Origin: Shewanella sp. Choline-02u-19
GTDB taxonomy: Bacteria; Pseudomonadota; Gammaproteobacteria; Enterobacterales; Shewanellaceae
Assembly: GCF_002836205.1 (NCBI RefSeq)
Contig: NZ_PJBE01000013.1
Coordinates: forward strand, 496,001-560,000
DNA length: 64,000 nt
Direction: 5' to 3'
Made by a program: the position numbers and the translations under genes. The notes below the pieces were generated by a model that was given only the letters and a program-made list of their open reading frames with translations, did not search any database and was not told the DNA's origin. Of the stretch, positions 1 through 9,499 are shown piece after piece; positions within the stretch are counted from its first letter, which is position 1; every line of letters begins with the position of its first letter.

Positions 1-12
1 GCCTATAGCGGG

Positions 13-606
13 TTATGGCGCGATCATAGGGATGATTGAAAGCACAAGCAAGAGCGCCATGCTGACGTTAAATATTTTTTGCTGTCTTTGATTCTTTAGT
101 ATGCGTTTTAATGCCACGCCAAACCCTAGCCAGACAAACGCACTGGGCAGGGCAACACAGAAAAAGACACTGACAATGGTGATAACTTGTGGCGCAAGTG
201 CTTGTTGCATCGTGGTAAAGGTGGCTATAGCGCCAATGCCCATTATCCATGCTTTAGGATTGACCCACTGAAACGCCGCCGCTTGGATAAAAGTGAGTGG
301 GGCGACGGTAACCTTACCGTTCATCTTGGCACTACTATTGGCAATCAGCCAAGCTAAATACAGTAAGTAGCTAATGCCCACATATTTAACAATGACATGC
401 AATATAGGGTAACTTTGAAATACCGCACTTAAGCCCAAACCTATGGCTAAAACCATTGCCGGAAAGCCAATGCAGATGCCGAAGAGATGCGGCAAGCTGC
501 GTTTTACACCAAAGTTAACCCCAGATGACATCAGCATAATATTGTTTGGGCCAGGTGTTATTCCCGATGAGAATGCAAATAATGCAATCGTTAAAATGAG
601 TTCCAT
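13..606 (-). CDS. LysE/RhtB-family amino-acid exporter
   Basis: Predicted inner-membrane exporter of the LysE/RhtB family, which pumps amino acids or their derivatives out of the cell. The 197 residues match the family's usual length (about 200). The N-terminal region has the family signature GITPGPNN at about residues 15-22, followed by hydrophobic segments consistent with five or six membrane helices. The substrate cannot be told from the sequence. It stands alone, divergent from the collagenase gene about 750 bases away, and has no visible link to the flagellar genes. Confidence 0.85.
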   Translation of the reverse strand: MELILTIALFAFSSGITPGPNNIMLMSSGVNFGVKRSLPHLFGICIGFPAMVLAIGLGLSAVFQSYPILHVIVKYVGISYLLYLAWLIANSSAKMNGKVTVAPLTFIQAAAFQWVNPKAWIMGIGAIATFTTMQQALAPQVITIVSVFFCVALPSAFVWLGFGVALKRILKNQRQQKIFNVSMALLLVLSIIPMIAP

Positions 607-1189
607 AGGTCCGAAAATCAGAATAGAAAGGCGCGTATTCTAACGTGATCGTGTGCACCGATCAAAACCATTATGAGTGGATTAAGGTCGTTTACCATTA
701 ATCAACTAAACCATATCTTTTTGTTATATACAAAATACAAAAAAACCAATATTGCATAATAAGTCGATAACATTAATTTATTATGCGAATGTTGGCGGTA
801 AATATTTAGGAGTGATTTTTTTGACATCGGTTATTGGCACCTTGGGGAAGATTTAACCGATGTAGTTTAGTCACTTGATTGAAATGGAACATTGCAAGGG
901 TAAAACACTAAAAAACATCAACTTTCATTTTTCATAAATATTGCGAATTCTTTATTACTTTTGGTTGGTACTCACGATTTTTTTGTGGCCTAAAAGCACA
1001 CTAACAGCCTGAGTACGAAAGTATGATGTTCTATAAATATACCAGCATTGTCGTAATATAACGGGCTATAAGCGCTGACTATCCATCCTCAAACTCCCAC
1101 TACCTCAGTCATTTTTTTGACTCTTGACTGTTCATTCAGTGCAGATCGTTAAATGTGACTATCTGTCACTTCTTGTACGTTTTTTACAC
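607..1189. other. Non-coding gap between the exporter and collagenase genes
   Basis: AT-rich divergent intergenic region. I see no convincing gene, RNA or repeat here. It must hold the exporter promoter, but no site is clear enough to call. Confidence 0.5.
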
Positions 1190-1218
1190 TTGATTTTGGA
1201 TACTGTATAAATTATAAA
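1190..1218 (+). promoter_or_regulatory. Candidate sigma-70 promoter for the collagenase gene
   Basis: TTGATT and TATAAA are separated by 17 bases, about 140 bases upstream of the collagenase start codon. The match to the sigma-70 consensus is good, but the surrounding DNA is AT-rich, so chance is possible. Confidence 0.35.
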
Positions 1219-1359
1219 CTTAATTATCTTTTTAACAAAAGATTAACAATATGAAAATGATGCAGTAACAATATCAACGTCATGCCCTATAAAAGTCTGC
1301 TTATCACTTCCCTGAATCAGGTGGTTTGACGACATAGTCGCGAATAATTGGAGTCAAAC

Positions 1360-4269
1360 ATGTCAATAGAATCATCTAAGCCTCAAGCTCAACGAGGCAA
1401 GTTTAAAATTCACGTTTTAGCATTAGCTTGCTCAGCCATCATTTTCCCTGGTGCTGCGCTAGCGAACGGAGAAATCGCCCCCACTGCTAAAGAGGCTTCA
1501 AAGCCTGCGCATGGAAAAGAGCTCAACAACCGTTTTGAAAAAGGGGCCAATATTCCCGGTCAGAAAAAGGGCATTGAGAAAAGTCAGCGACAGATGCCTG
1601 CAAAGAGTAAGCAAGCAAAAAAGATTGAAGGGCCGATGGGTGTATCTGGTCCAACAGCGGAAGCTGAAGATAATGCCTGTAGTAGTGAATTTGCAGATTT
1701 AAGTGGCCAAGCACTTTTTGATTTTGTTAGGCAAGCTGAACTTTCTTGTATCTCTGAGCTTTATTCAAGAAATGATGCCGTATCCGTTGCAGCTTACCAA
1801 CCTGAAAATGTGGTAGCGGTGGCTAATCAAGTAAGCAGTATGGCTGCGACTTATGACAGCCGTAACGGCGATGAAATGCGTAACCTTTTTTACTTCTTAC
1901 GCGGTGCATTTTACATTGAGTTCTATAACGATGACTTAACTTACAGTGATACTCAAGCGGCTGATGCTATTTACAGTGCGTTGCTTGAGTATTCTAAGAA
2001 CCCCTATCTGTTTGACCTTAGCCAATCGGCTGGCGATACGCTGTCGGAGTTTTTCACTTCATGGGCAAGTGCCGATCATATCTTAGAAAGTGTGCCTGTT
2101 ATTACCGATTATTTGCAGAGGTTTAATGCAGACTTTTTGGCAAGTAACCGTCACCGTGCAGCACTGACCAGTGCACTTACTACGCTTTATTACGGTAGCT
2201 GGGAAGAAGAATACAACAAGAAGACCATGGATCACGATGAGTTGATTGATGGGCTACTCAACATCGCCACCTCTGAGTATATTTACAGTTCAGCTTATCA
2301 ATATGAATCGACCGACGCATTTCATGAATTTGGCCGCTTCTATGAATATCAAGAGTACTGGAACTTGCCAGAGAGTCTAAAAACACGCCTCAACGAGGGC
2401 GTGCAGTTATACATGAGAAAATTTGAGCGCATGTCGGCTGAGTGGGCCGATGGCGCGGGTTACCTCGATTATTACAATCCTGGTGAGTGTGAGCAGTTTG
2501 GTATTTGTGGCTGGGAAAAAGAGTTAGAACAAACAGCGTTACCAATCAACTACAGTTGTAGCGACACGATTTATATTCGCGCGCAGCAGCTCTCAAACGA
2601 CGAACTGCAAAGCTCTTGTGATCTAATGGGCAGTGAAGAATTGCTATTTCATAATGTGTTAGCCACGGGCTATCAGCCTGTTGCCGATGACTTAAATGAA
2701 AGTTTAGAAGTGAACATTTTCGATAGCTATGATGATTATGCACAGTATGCGGGGGTGATTTTTGGTATTAGCACTGACAACGGTGGTATGTACTTGGAAG
2801 GCACGCCATCTGAAGTCGGTAACCAAGCTCGATTTATTGCTCACGAGGCAACGTGGACAGATGAAATTCTAGTGTGGAATCTGCGCCATGAATACGTGCA
2901 CTACCTCGATGGCCGATTTAATCAATATGGTGCATTTAATTACTTCGATATTAATACGGGTAAATCTGTTTGGTGGTCTGAAGGATTAGCTGAATATATT
3001 TCTAAGCAAAATCGCAATGACGGTGCTATCGATTTAGGCCGCTCTCAGGCTTACAGCTTAAGTGAAATTTTGTCTAATACTTATGACTCTGGTTCGGAGC
3101 GTGTTTATAGCTGGGGCTACTTAGCGGTACGTTTCTTATTTGAAAATCACAGAACGGACGTAGATGCACTGCTGGTGCTTGCTCGTGGCGGTGATGCTGA
3201 TGGTTGGTTGGCTTATATCGACAATACAGTGGGTCAAAACTATAACAGTGAATGGAATACTTGGTTGGCGTCTGTAGGCAGTAATGACGATTCAATCGAT
3301 ACCGGTATTGTAGCCCCCGTGGATTCAGATGGTGATGGCGTGATTGACAGCCAAGATGCATTCCCATTTGATGCAAGCGAAACCACGGATACTGACGGCG
3401 ATGGTGTTGGTGATAACGCTGATGTTTTCCCATCAAATCCAAATGAAACTGTAGATAGCGATGGTGACGGTGTCGGTGACAATGGTGACCTGTTCCCAAG
3501 TGATCCCACAGAGTGGGCCGATTCTGACGGTGACGGTATTGGTGATAATGCCGACACAGACGGCCCTGTTGAGCCCGTTGAACATTGCGGCGTGGCAACC
3601 ATTAGTGATGGAAACTTAACCAAAGATAAGATCGAGTGTGTTAGTGGCGGTGGTGTTAACTACTTCTATACCTACATCGAAGAAGACAATACCGCGCTTT
3701 ATATCTCGACTGCTGGTGGTGAAGGTGATGTCGATGTTTACTTCAACCAAAACATTTGGGCAAAGCCATCGGCTTACACCGCAAAAGCTGACACAGTGGG
3801 CAATAATGAACAGCTAAATGTAATTGCTAACCGTGGTTGGGTCTATATCAGCCTCGTTGCCAGCGAAGAGTATCAAGGTGTTAGCCTAAACGTTAGTTTG
3901 ACTGACGGCGACGTAGGTATAACCCCCGTCGCTGTTGCAGATGCTTGTGCAACTCAATCTCCCTATAGCTATGGCAGTGTGGAGTACGGTGCAGCAATTT
4001 GTATTGCCGATGGGCACTCAAGCTATTACTTCTATGTCCCCTCGGGAACAGAAGAGATTAGTGTGGCAAGTGGCCATGGTACGGGCGATGTAAACCTTTA
4101 CGGAAATAGCCAATCTTGGGCGAATTCAAGCTCGTATGAGGTGAAGTCTGAAAGCCAAGGTAACGTAGAAAGTCTTACGATTACAGCGCCTGTTGAAGGT
4201 TGGTACTACATTAGTGCAGATGGCGCACCATCAAGTGACGGTGCAAGCTTAGTTGTGGATATTAAATAG
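1360..4269 (+). CDS. Secreted M9-family collagenase-like metalloprotease
   Basis: Large secreted zinc protease resembling Vibrio-type (M9A) microbial collagenases, which degrade collagen-like proteins outside the cell. A signal peptide ends near ALA-NG at about residue 36. The zinc site HEYVH starts at residue 510, and the downstream glutamate of WSEGLAEY, about residue 541, fits the third ligand. Residues about 650-735 are Asp-rich thrombospondin type-3 (calcium-binding) repeats of the DSDGDGVGDN kind. Two beta-rich modules that look like PPC (pre-peptidase C-terminal) domains follow. ATG 1360 is preferred over TTG 1348 because a GGAG sits 7 bases upstream of the ATG. It is monocistronic, with its own terminator. 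The collagen substrate is inferred from the family. Confidence 0.85.
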   Translation: MSIESSKPQAQRGKFKIHVLALACSAIIFPGAALANGEIAPTAKEASKPAHGKELNNRFEKGANIPGQKKGIEKSQRQMPAKSKQAKKIEGPMGVSGPTAEAEDNACSSEFADLSGQALFDFVRQAELSCISELYSRNDAVSVAAYQPENVVAVANQVSSMAATYDSRNGDEMRNLFYFLRGAFYIEFYNDDLTYSDTQAADAIYSALLEYSKNPYLFDLSQSAGDTLSEFFTSWASADHILESVPVITDYLQRFNADFLASNRHRAALTSALTTLYYGSWEEEYNKKTMDHDELIDGLLNIATSEYIYSSAYQYESTDAFHEFGRFYEYQEYWNLPESLKTRLNEGVQLYMRKFERMSAEWADGAGYLDYYNPGECEQFGICGWEKELEQTALPINYSCSDTIYIRAQQLSNDELQSSCDLMGSEELLFHNVLATGYQPVADDLNESLEVNIFDSYDDYAQYAGVIFGISTDNGGMYLEGTPSEVGNQARFIAHEATWTDEILVWNLRHEYVHYLDGRFNQYGAFNYFDINTGKSVWWSEGLAEYISKQNRNDGAIDLGRSQAYSLSEILSNTYDSGSERVYSWGYLAVRFLFENHRTDVDALLVLARGGDADGWLAYIDNTVGQNYNSEWNTWLASVGSNDDSIDTGIVAPVDSDGDGVIDSQDAFPFDASETTDTDGDGVGDNADVFPSNPNETVDSDGDGVGDNGDLFPSDPTEWADSDGDGIGDNADTDGPVEPVEHCGVATISDGNLTKDKIECVSGGGVNYFYTYIEEDNTALYISTAGGEGDVDVYFNQNIWAKPSAYTAKADTVGNNEQLNVIANRGWVYISLVASEEYQGVSLNVSLTDGDVGITPVAVADACATQSPYSYGSVEYGAAICIADGHSSYYFYVPSGTEEISVASGHGTGDVNLYGNSQSWANSSSYEVKSESQGNVESLTITAPVEGWYYISADGAPSSDGASLVVDIK

Positions 4270-4310
4270 TGACTTAACCCATTATTGATATTCCATGGTT
4301 AGATCCAAAA

Positions 4311-4342
4311 AATAACCGACTCACTATGAGTCGGTTTTTTTA
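4311..4342 (+). terminator. Rho-independent terminator after the collagenase gene
   Basis: A perfect hairpin with arms AACCGACTCA and TGAGTCGGTT around a 3-base loop, followed by a run of T. Confidence 0.9.
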
Positions 4343-4509
4343 TTGTGTTCGACAAAGTATCGCAGCCCGGTCTCTTCAGCGAAATGCTGTTATTGGCTTC
4401 GTGATAGAGACAGCTAGAACAGATAATGGGTGCAATTGTTTTTAGGTCAGGTTAGGTTAATGTTTCAAATGTTAATCTGTGACGTAATCTTAGAGATGGA
4501 TTTTAAAAC

Positions 4510-5079
4510 ATGATGATAAAAAACTATGTAGCAGTTATGTTGATGGGGTTAATGGCGTTATCGGGCTGCAGCACTTCTGCAGCAACGGATATCCCCACCA
4601 CTCGGACCACTATGGTCACTAGCGGGGATCTATCTCTGCTTACTAGTTCTTCAAAAGTATTCGGTTGGCACCCAACGATGTCTGCGGTTCACGCGAGCGA
4701 CAAAGTTGATGACCAAGTCGTGATTGCACATATGCGCCACGCCATAACTCAAGCATTGCAAGCGAAGGGATACCGTCTTGCGACTCAATATGAAACACCC
4801 AGTATTATCGTTGGCTTTGGTTTAGCGCTTGAATCTGAAATGGATGATAAAGAGATCTTAAAAAGAGCGGGTTTAGTGCCAGGATTATCAACCCATGGGG
4901 TTGATGATAAATATGAAAAAGGTTCGGTACTGGTGGCTTTCTTTTCGCCGTATAGTCCTATGCCAATTTGGCGAGTATTAGCGCAAGGTTTTACCGAACT
5001 CGATAACAAACCCGAAGAGAGAGAGCAACGCTTTGAGCAGCTATTATCGCGAATGCTAAAACCGATCCCGACAGTATAA
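4510..5079 (+). CDS. DUF4136-type lipoprotein
   Basis: Predicted lipoprotein of 189 residues. The signal sequence ends in the lipobox LSGC, with the lipidated cysteine at residue 20. The rest resembles the DUF4136 family of small periplasmic or outer-membrane lipoproteins, whose function is unknown. It is a single gene, and the bidirectional hairpin after it separates it from the convergent DUF2797 gene. ATG 4510 is used; ATG 4513 is an equally possible start. The ribosome site is weak. The family assignment is by recognition of the overall pattern and is moderately sure. Confidence 0.65.
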   Translation: MMIKNYVAVMLMGLMALSGCSTSAATDIPTTRTTMVTSGDLSLLTSSSKVFGWHPTMSAVHASDKVDDQVVIAHMRHAITQALQAKGYRLATQYETPSIIVGFGLALESEMDDKEILKRAGLVPGLSTHGVDDKYEKGSVLVAFFSPYSPMPIWRVLAQGFTELDNKPEEREQRFEQLLSRMLKPIPTV

Positions 5080-5210
5080 GATTAACTTTTCATACGGCCT
5101 CTGACTAATGCGGCTATGTGCTCGCCTTTAAAGGGTCATGCCTTAACCAAAAGACGAGTGACGTCGCGTGAATTAATTGCCTCAAGTGACTTAATCGATG
5201 ATCAAATCCA

Positions 5211-5242
5211 TAAAAACGCCCTGCAGTTGCAGGGCGTTTTTA
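5211..5242. terminator. Bidirectional terminator
   Basis: Arms GCCCTGCA and TGCAGGGC are flanked by AAAAA on the left and TTTTT on the right, so the hairpin can end transcription from both convergent genes. Confidence 0.9.
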
Positions 5243-5296
5243 GTTGTGCCGATCATGTAAGTGCGAATGTAAGCCCCCAAGATTCAGCAAGTTAAC

Positions 5297-6115
5297 TTAG
5301 TAAGCTACGCTGATTTCATACGAACCAAACTTACGAATATTGATCACTCCAGTATCAAAGATCAGATATTGACCTTTAATACCTTTTAAAACACCCGACA
5401 CTTCAGGGTTCTTATCAAAGTTATGTGAGGCAATCTTAGTGGGAAACTCGTTCACTGGAAAGTGGATCTGTTGGATGGGCTCATCAAGTTTTGACACTGC
5501 AAATTCACCATGTTCAGCGGTGATTTCAGCCAAACGCTCAGTGATTTGTGGGATTAAGATCGCGGCTTGCTGCTTGAGATCTAAATTGTCAGCATTGCCC
5601 TTTAACATGGTGCGCCAATTGGTTTTATCTGCAATCATTTCCGCTAAGGCTATTTCGACTAAACCTGAGATGAAACGGGTCTCAACTTTAAAGATCGGTA
5701 GACCTTGAGTTGCGCCTTGATCTATCCATCGTGTTGGCAATTGGGTATGGCGAGTGATGCCCACTTTAATGCCCGAAGTGTTAGACAGGTAGACATAATG
5801 CGGTACAAAGCAGTTAGCTTCTCCCCAAGATGGCTCGCGACAAGTTCCCGCCGCAAAGTGACACGTTTCTGGCTTCATGATGCACATATCGCAGCTAGCG
5901 AGCTTTTGCATACACACATAACAATGGCCCTGCGAGTAGCTCTTTTTCGTTTTCTTGCCGCAGTTACAACAGAGGATCTTCCCTGTATGGGTCAGCGTAA
6001 GTTCAGAGCCAATAAGTGGATTTAAATCGAGTAACTCATCGCCGACGGGCAATTGATATTGCACCAACTGATTCTCATCAAGGTGACTGCGCATTTTTCT
6101 GAGTGTTCCAAGCAT
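5297..6115 (-). CDS. DUF2797 family protein
   Basis: Cytoplasmic protein of 272 residues matching the DUF2797 family. A cysteine cluster (CCNCGKK, CYVC, CDMC, about residues 48-80) suggests a zinc site. A central stretch, VYLSNTSGIKVGITR, resembles the core of GIY-YIG-type folds, which is consistent with what I know of the family, but no nuclease activity can be claimed. Length is normal for the family. It is monocistronic and convergent with the DUF4136 gene. Confidence 0.75.
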   Translation of the reverse strand: MLGTLRKMRSHLDENQLVQYQLPVGDELLDLNPLIGSELTLTHTGKILCCNCGKKTKKSYSQGHCYVCMQKLASCDMCIMKPETCHFAAGTCREPSWGEANCFVPHYVYLSNTSGIKVGITRHTQLPTRWIDQGATQGLPIFKVETRFISGLVEIALAEMIADKTNWRTMLKGNADNLDLKQQAAILIPQITERLAEITAEHGEFAVSKLDEPIQQIHFPVNEFPTKIASHNFDKNPEVSGVLKGIKGQYLIFDTGVINIRKFGSYEISVAY

Positions 6116-6439
6116 GACATTTCATTTTTTATAAGTATTTGGCTCTAGTCTAACAGAATGTTAAACCCGTCTTGGAATGGTTTTTTCGATTGCTAAAAGA
6201 GATAACACGCAGTAAATCGATAACGATTATGTTATTACTCGATCTGTTTGGTAGCGGTCTTGTTCGAAGCAGTTTGTTTGGCACACTAGAGTAAGCTGGT
6301 TTTGCAGCCGCGTATTGTGGTGATTTTGTCTGCCAGATAGCTAAAGACTTGATGTTTGATTGACACCATTATCTAGAACAGGCAGAGCTACAGCGAAGGT
6401 TATTCGAAATGCTAAGTAAGGAGTGAATAGCGCGCTGGT
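6116..6439. other. Non-coding gap
   Basis: Upstream region of the DUF2797 gene and downstream region of the outer-membrane protein gene. Apart from the terminator at its right end I see no supported feature. Confidence 0.5.
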
Positions 6440-6486
6440 TTAAAAGACATCCCGCTAACTTAGTCATGTTAGTGGGATGTCACTGG
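6440..6486 (-). terminator. Terminator of the outer-membrane protein gene
   Basis: Inverted repeat GACATCCC(A/G)CTAAC with an 8-base loop and one mismatch, directly after the minus-strand stop. In the minus direction it is followed by TTTTAAA. Confidence 0.75.
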
Positions 6487-6488
6487 GA

Positions 6489-7478
6489 CTAAAAGCGGCC
6501 GTTTATAGAGGCGCCAATCGCAAAACCATCGGGGGTGTTGTCCCCATCTAAACCAAACTGTTTTGCGGCACTGAAATTAGCGGCAAAGAGTTGTGATATC
6601 TGCCACCAATATGAAGTTGAAATAGAGTAGGAGCTGTTACTGTCATCAATACTGTATTGATGATAATCACCATCAGTAGAGATGAACTTATTCTCGGCAT
6701 CATATTGACCCCATAAATAACCAGCGCCAACAGACCATGACTTTGTAATGTACCAATCAGCCGTTAAGTTCACTATGTTGCTATCTACTTGAGAGTTCCG
6801 GTTATAGTTGCTAGTACCTTTGTTATCAATTACTTGGCTAATATAATCAGAGCTGCTGTCGATATAACTCCATTTGGCGAGAAAATCCAAGCCTGAAAAT
6901 GATGCTAATGGAACAAAACTATGCACTTGAGCAGAGTATTTTTTATTGTCGGATTCTGAACTCGCTGAGTGGGAGTAGATATCATTGTCAAAAGAGCTAC
7001 TGCCAGATGCTGAGCCAGTTTGATAGGACAGTGAGAATTCAGATGTCGGATTGAAATAGTAGCCGACGCTAAATCCATACTCAGAAATATCATCCTCAAT
7101 AGGAACAATGAATGCATCATCGTCTAAGTCGACCTCGCTATAATTGGCGGCGACAAACCAAGTTGAATCGAATACATAGCTGCCGTCGATACGATAAGAT
7201 GCACTATTATCGAGTATGCTAATTTGAGCGTATTGAGCCCCAATATTAGATTCTTGTGCCAGAAAACCATTGAGTGCATAGGGACCGTTTTGAGTATCGA
7301 CTGGATTGAAATAAAAGCGGTAATCTACGCTCCAGAGTCCGTTATCAAAATCATCCGTATGGCTACCAAAAGTAACATTGGCTTCATGCTGATAAGTATT
7401 GCTCGAGTTATCGTTTGCGTTGGCAGACGTAGCGACAAGCGCTAATAGTACTGCAAGAGATAGGGTTTTCTTGTTCAT
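6489..7478 (-). CDS. Outer-membrane beta-barrel protein (putative porin)
   Basis: Predicted outer-membrane protein of 329 residues. The N-terminus MNKKTLSLAVLLALVATSANA is a typical signal peptide, cleaved after ANA. The mature part alternates aromatic and polar residues in many short strands (YRFYF, YSISTSYWW and similar) and ends in phenylalanine (INGRF), as expected of a Bam-inserted beta-barrel. I cannot identify a substrate or a precise family. The start codon has a strong AAGGAAG ribosome site that lies within an inverted repeat (see the leader element). It is monocistronic, with its own terminator. Confidence 0.7.
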   Translation of the reverse strand: MNKKTLSLAVLLALVATSANANDNSSNTYQHEANVTFGSHTDDFDNGLWSVDYRFYFNPVDTQNGPYALNGFLAQESNIGAQYAQISILDNSASYRIDGSYVFDSTWFVAANYSEVDLDDDAFIVPIEDDISEYGFSVGYYFNPTSEFSLSYQTGSASGSSSFDNDIYSHSASSESDNKKYSAQVHSFVPLASFSGLDFLAKWSYIDSSSDYISQVIDNKGTSNYNRNSQVDSNIVNLTADWYITKSWSVGAGYLWGQYDAENKFISTDGDYHQYSIDDSNSSYSISTSYWWQISQLFAANFSAAKQFGLDGDNTPDGFAIGASINGRF

Positions 7479-7482
7479 GTGA

Positions 7483-7586
7483 CTTCCTTGTTTGAATTAT
7501 TATCAAGGAAGCTGGATAAAATAAAGTATTAAGAGGTGTTACCTCTTATATGATTAAAATCCTTTAATGAAATGACAGCTTCCTTG
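7483..7586 (-). promoter_or_regulatory. mRNA leader with two mutually exclusive pairings around the ribosome site
   Basis: Three related segments lie upstream of the outer-membrane protein gene. In mRNA order, segment A (7586-7576, CAAGGAAGCTG) is fully complementary to segment B (7514-7504, CAGCTTCCTTG). B is also complementary over 8 bases to segment C (7490-7483, CAAGGAAG), which contains the ribosome-binding site. A:B and B:C cannot form together. B:C hides the ribosome site; A:B exposes it. This layout suggests translational control. The trigger is unknown. Confidence 0.5.
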
Positions 7587-7687
7587 TCATGGATAATATA
7601 CCTGAATAATAACTCTAGTGTAAACGCCTAATATTCAAACTTATTTATAAGTATTTATTAAAATATAGGCGTAAGAGGAGTTTGTTG

Positions 7688-7699
7688 CCCCCCCCCCCC
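7688..7699. repeat. Run of 12 C (poly-G on the minus strand)
   Basis: An uninterrupted 12-base homopolymer lies about 210 bases upstream of the outer-membrane protein start codon. Such tracts slip during replication and may alter promoter spacing. Confidence 0.9.
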
Positions 7700-8173
7700 A
7701 TTTTAGATGCAGAGTCCCTAATAATGTGAGCTTAAATCTGTTCTATTCAGCTGCTCAACGGCTTGATCCATTTGGGTTGCTTTCATTGTCAGCAACGTTA
7801 ACCAGAGAGGCGTCTGTTGGAATGTTCACTACAGGTGTCAAAGAACCACGACTCGATAAGCGATGGTTTTTCTGGTTTCAAATACAGATATAGAGACCGC
7901 TATTGCTTGTTAAGGCGAGTGTCGAATCAATAAGCTGCAAAAGGTTCTTTTGAATAAGGTAATAAGGCGTTTAGGAATGGTTAGGCTGTAAAGTTTACAG
8001 TTTTTGGTTAATAGCAGGAATTAACGACGTAAAACTGAGGTTACTCGACTAATGCCAACACTAATACTGAGAGAGAGGATAAAAAAAGTGCTAAAGCGTG
8101 CTGTTGTTATGACGGCACAGGGTGTTGTTGAAACTGGAACTTGTTGAATTGCATATACAGAATCTTATATATA
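7700..8173. other. Non-coding gap upstream of the outer-membrane protein gene
   Basis: Between the C tract and tRNA-Arg I find no supported gene or RNA. The region should contain the promoter of the minus-strand outer-membrane protein gene and the 3' end of the tRNA transcript. Confidence 0.4.
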
Positions 8174-8249
8174 TGGTCTCCCCACAGGGACTCGAACCCC
8201 GATCGATCGCTTAGGAGGCGACTGCTCTATCCTGTTGAGCTATAGGGAG
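8174..8249 (-). tRNA. tRNA-Arg (anticodon CCT)
   Basis: A 76-base cloverleaf with an encoded CCA end. The acceptor arm pairs CTCCCTA with TGGGGAG (one G:U), and the D stem is GCTC/GAGC. The anticodon arm is GTCGC/GCGAT with loop CTCCTAA, which gives anticodon CCT for the AGG codon. The T arm carries TTCGAGT. No integrated element is visible at its 3' end. Confidence 0.95.
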
Positions 8250-8332
8250 ACGTCAGTGATTATACTGGTTTTACTCCAGATGAACAGAGTACATATAAAG
8301 TCTTTGAATTCATTTGCTTGTTTATTGTTCGG

Positions 8333-9499
8333 TTAGAGTTTTATGGCCAGATCATTGATCTGAATATTTAATGATGCGCTGAGGCCTTTAAGCACTGCCG
8401 TGGCACTTTCTTCGGTGACTTGGTCGATAGTGATAGTTGCTTTGCTCTTTCCAGCGACTGCACGCATGTTATCCAGTCTGTCGGGCATATTCTGTTGTAG
8501 TACCAATTGCAGTGTATCGCCGACACGAATACCGTTGCGTCGACCTATGTTGAGAATGATCCTATTAGCCTGCTTAGCAATCACTTGGCCTAACAAGGGG
8601 CGACAGTTAAGGGCTTGGTCAATATCTTGGCTAGCGTCGAGCAATACAGTGCTAATCATGGCGCCATATTCAGAACGCCAGAATTGGTCACTATTGGAGT
8701 TTACGGTTTGCTGCAGTGAAAATTCCCATTCAGCAGATTTCGAGTATTGTTTACTCCAGACCTTTTCCCCGCTAATCGCATGAAACAGCGATAACTTAAA
8801 CTGAAACACTCGCATGGGGTCGTTTTCCCACAAGCCAAAAGTGCGGGTTGATGGCTCGGGTGATATATCGATGATTTCTGGCAGCAGTATGTATTGGCTG
8901 TCGGTGATTTCACCTAACCAGCTTGGCAGCCTATAACCGCGAACATCCACTAACGTCTGGTCGACATCTAAGCGCTCGTTTGCATGCAGGTGGGTAAAGC
9001 TGCTGCTTGAGTTTGCTTCAATCACTTGAGCGAGTTGTTCGGACAGGTTTTGCTCGAATAGGCCTAGGTTACCGTATCTGAGTTGTGAACGGTCTTTTAT
9101 TGAGGCTTGCGGTACCAGAATAGAGGCTTTTAGCTCACTGGCTTGGCAGGCCTGCTCAAACGGTTCAATCATGTCGATGCGAATATTCACTGTTATGTAG
9201 CCGTCTTCTACCAGCTCGCTGACCATCTCAACCTGTTGGCTTTGTGCATTGCGGCTTAGGGTGAAGCTGTCATTCACGAGTTGACCATTACTGACGGTCT
9301 GTTCACTTGAAAAGTGTGCGCCTGTTTTCAAGGTGGCATAGCTTATTGCTTGCTCTATGGCATCTTCTCGGGCTTTAGCAAGGTTATTGTCTACAATCTT
9401 GGCTTGGCCTGTTGCTTGGGTCCACTTTGCTTGCACGGGCGCAGTGAGAACCAAAGAGCAAGCGAGAATAACCTTGATGATGCATGAGCCAAGTTTCAT
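8333..9499 (-). CDS. flgT: Flagellar assembly protein FlgT
   Basis: FlgT forms the H-ring, an outer ring around the basal body of polar sodium-driven flagella, in the periplasm near the LP ring. A signal peptide ends at PVQA-KW. The body has the FlgT pattern, including the N-terminal GQAKIVDNNLAKAREDA segment and a C-terminal NIGRRNGIRVGD segment. ATG 9499 (388 codons) is preferred over the in-frame ATG at 9538, because it follows a GGA at normal distance and places the signal peptide at the N-terminus. It is divergent from flgOP, its usual partner genes. Confidence 0.85.
   Translation of the reverse strand: MKLGSCIIKVILACSLVLTAPVQAKWTQATGQAKIVDNNLAKAREDAIEQAISYATLKTGAHFSSEQTVSNGQLVNDSFTLSRNAQSQQVEMVSELVEDGYITVNIRIDMIEPFEQACQASELKASILVPQASIKDRSQLRYGNLGLFEQNLSEQLAQVIEANSSSSFTHLHANERLDVDQTLVDVRGYRLPSWLGEITDSQYILLPEIIDISPEPSTRTFGLWENDPMRVFQFKLSLFHAISGEKVWSKQYSKSAEWEFSLQQTVNSNSDQFWRSEYGAMISTVLLDASQDIDQALNCRPLLGQVIAKQANRIILNIGRRNGIRVGDTLQLVLQQNMPDRLDNMRAVAGKSKATITIDQVTEESATAVLKGLSASLNIQINDLAIKL

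Noticed and set aside
3074..3623. Long minus-strand ORFs (174 and 127 aa)
   Set aside because: They lie antisense to the Asp-rich calcium-binding repeats of the collagenase; the low-complexity codons create open antisense frames.
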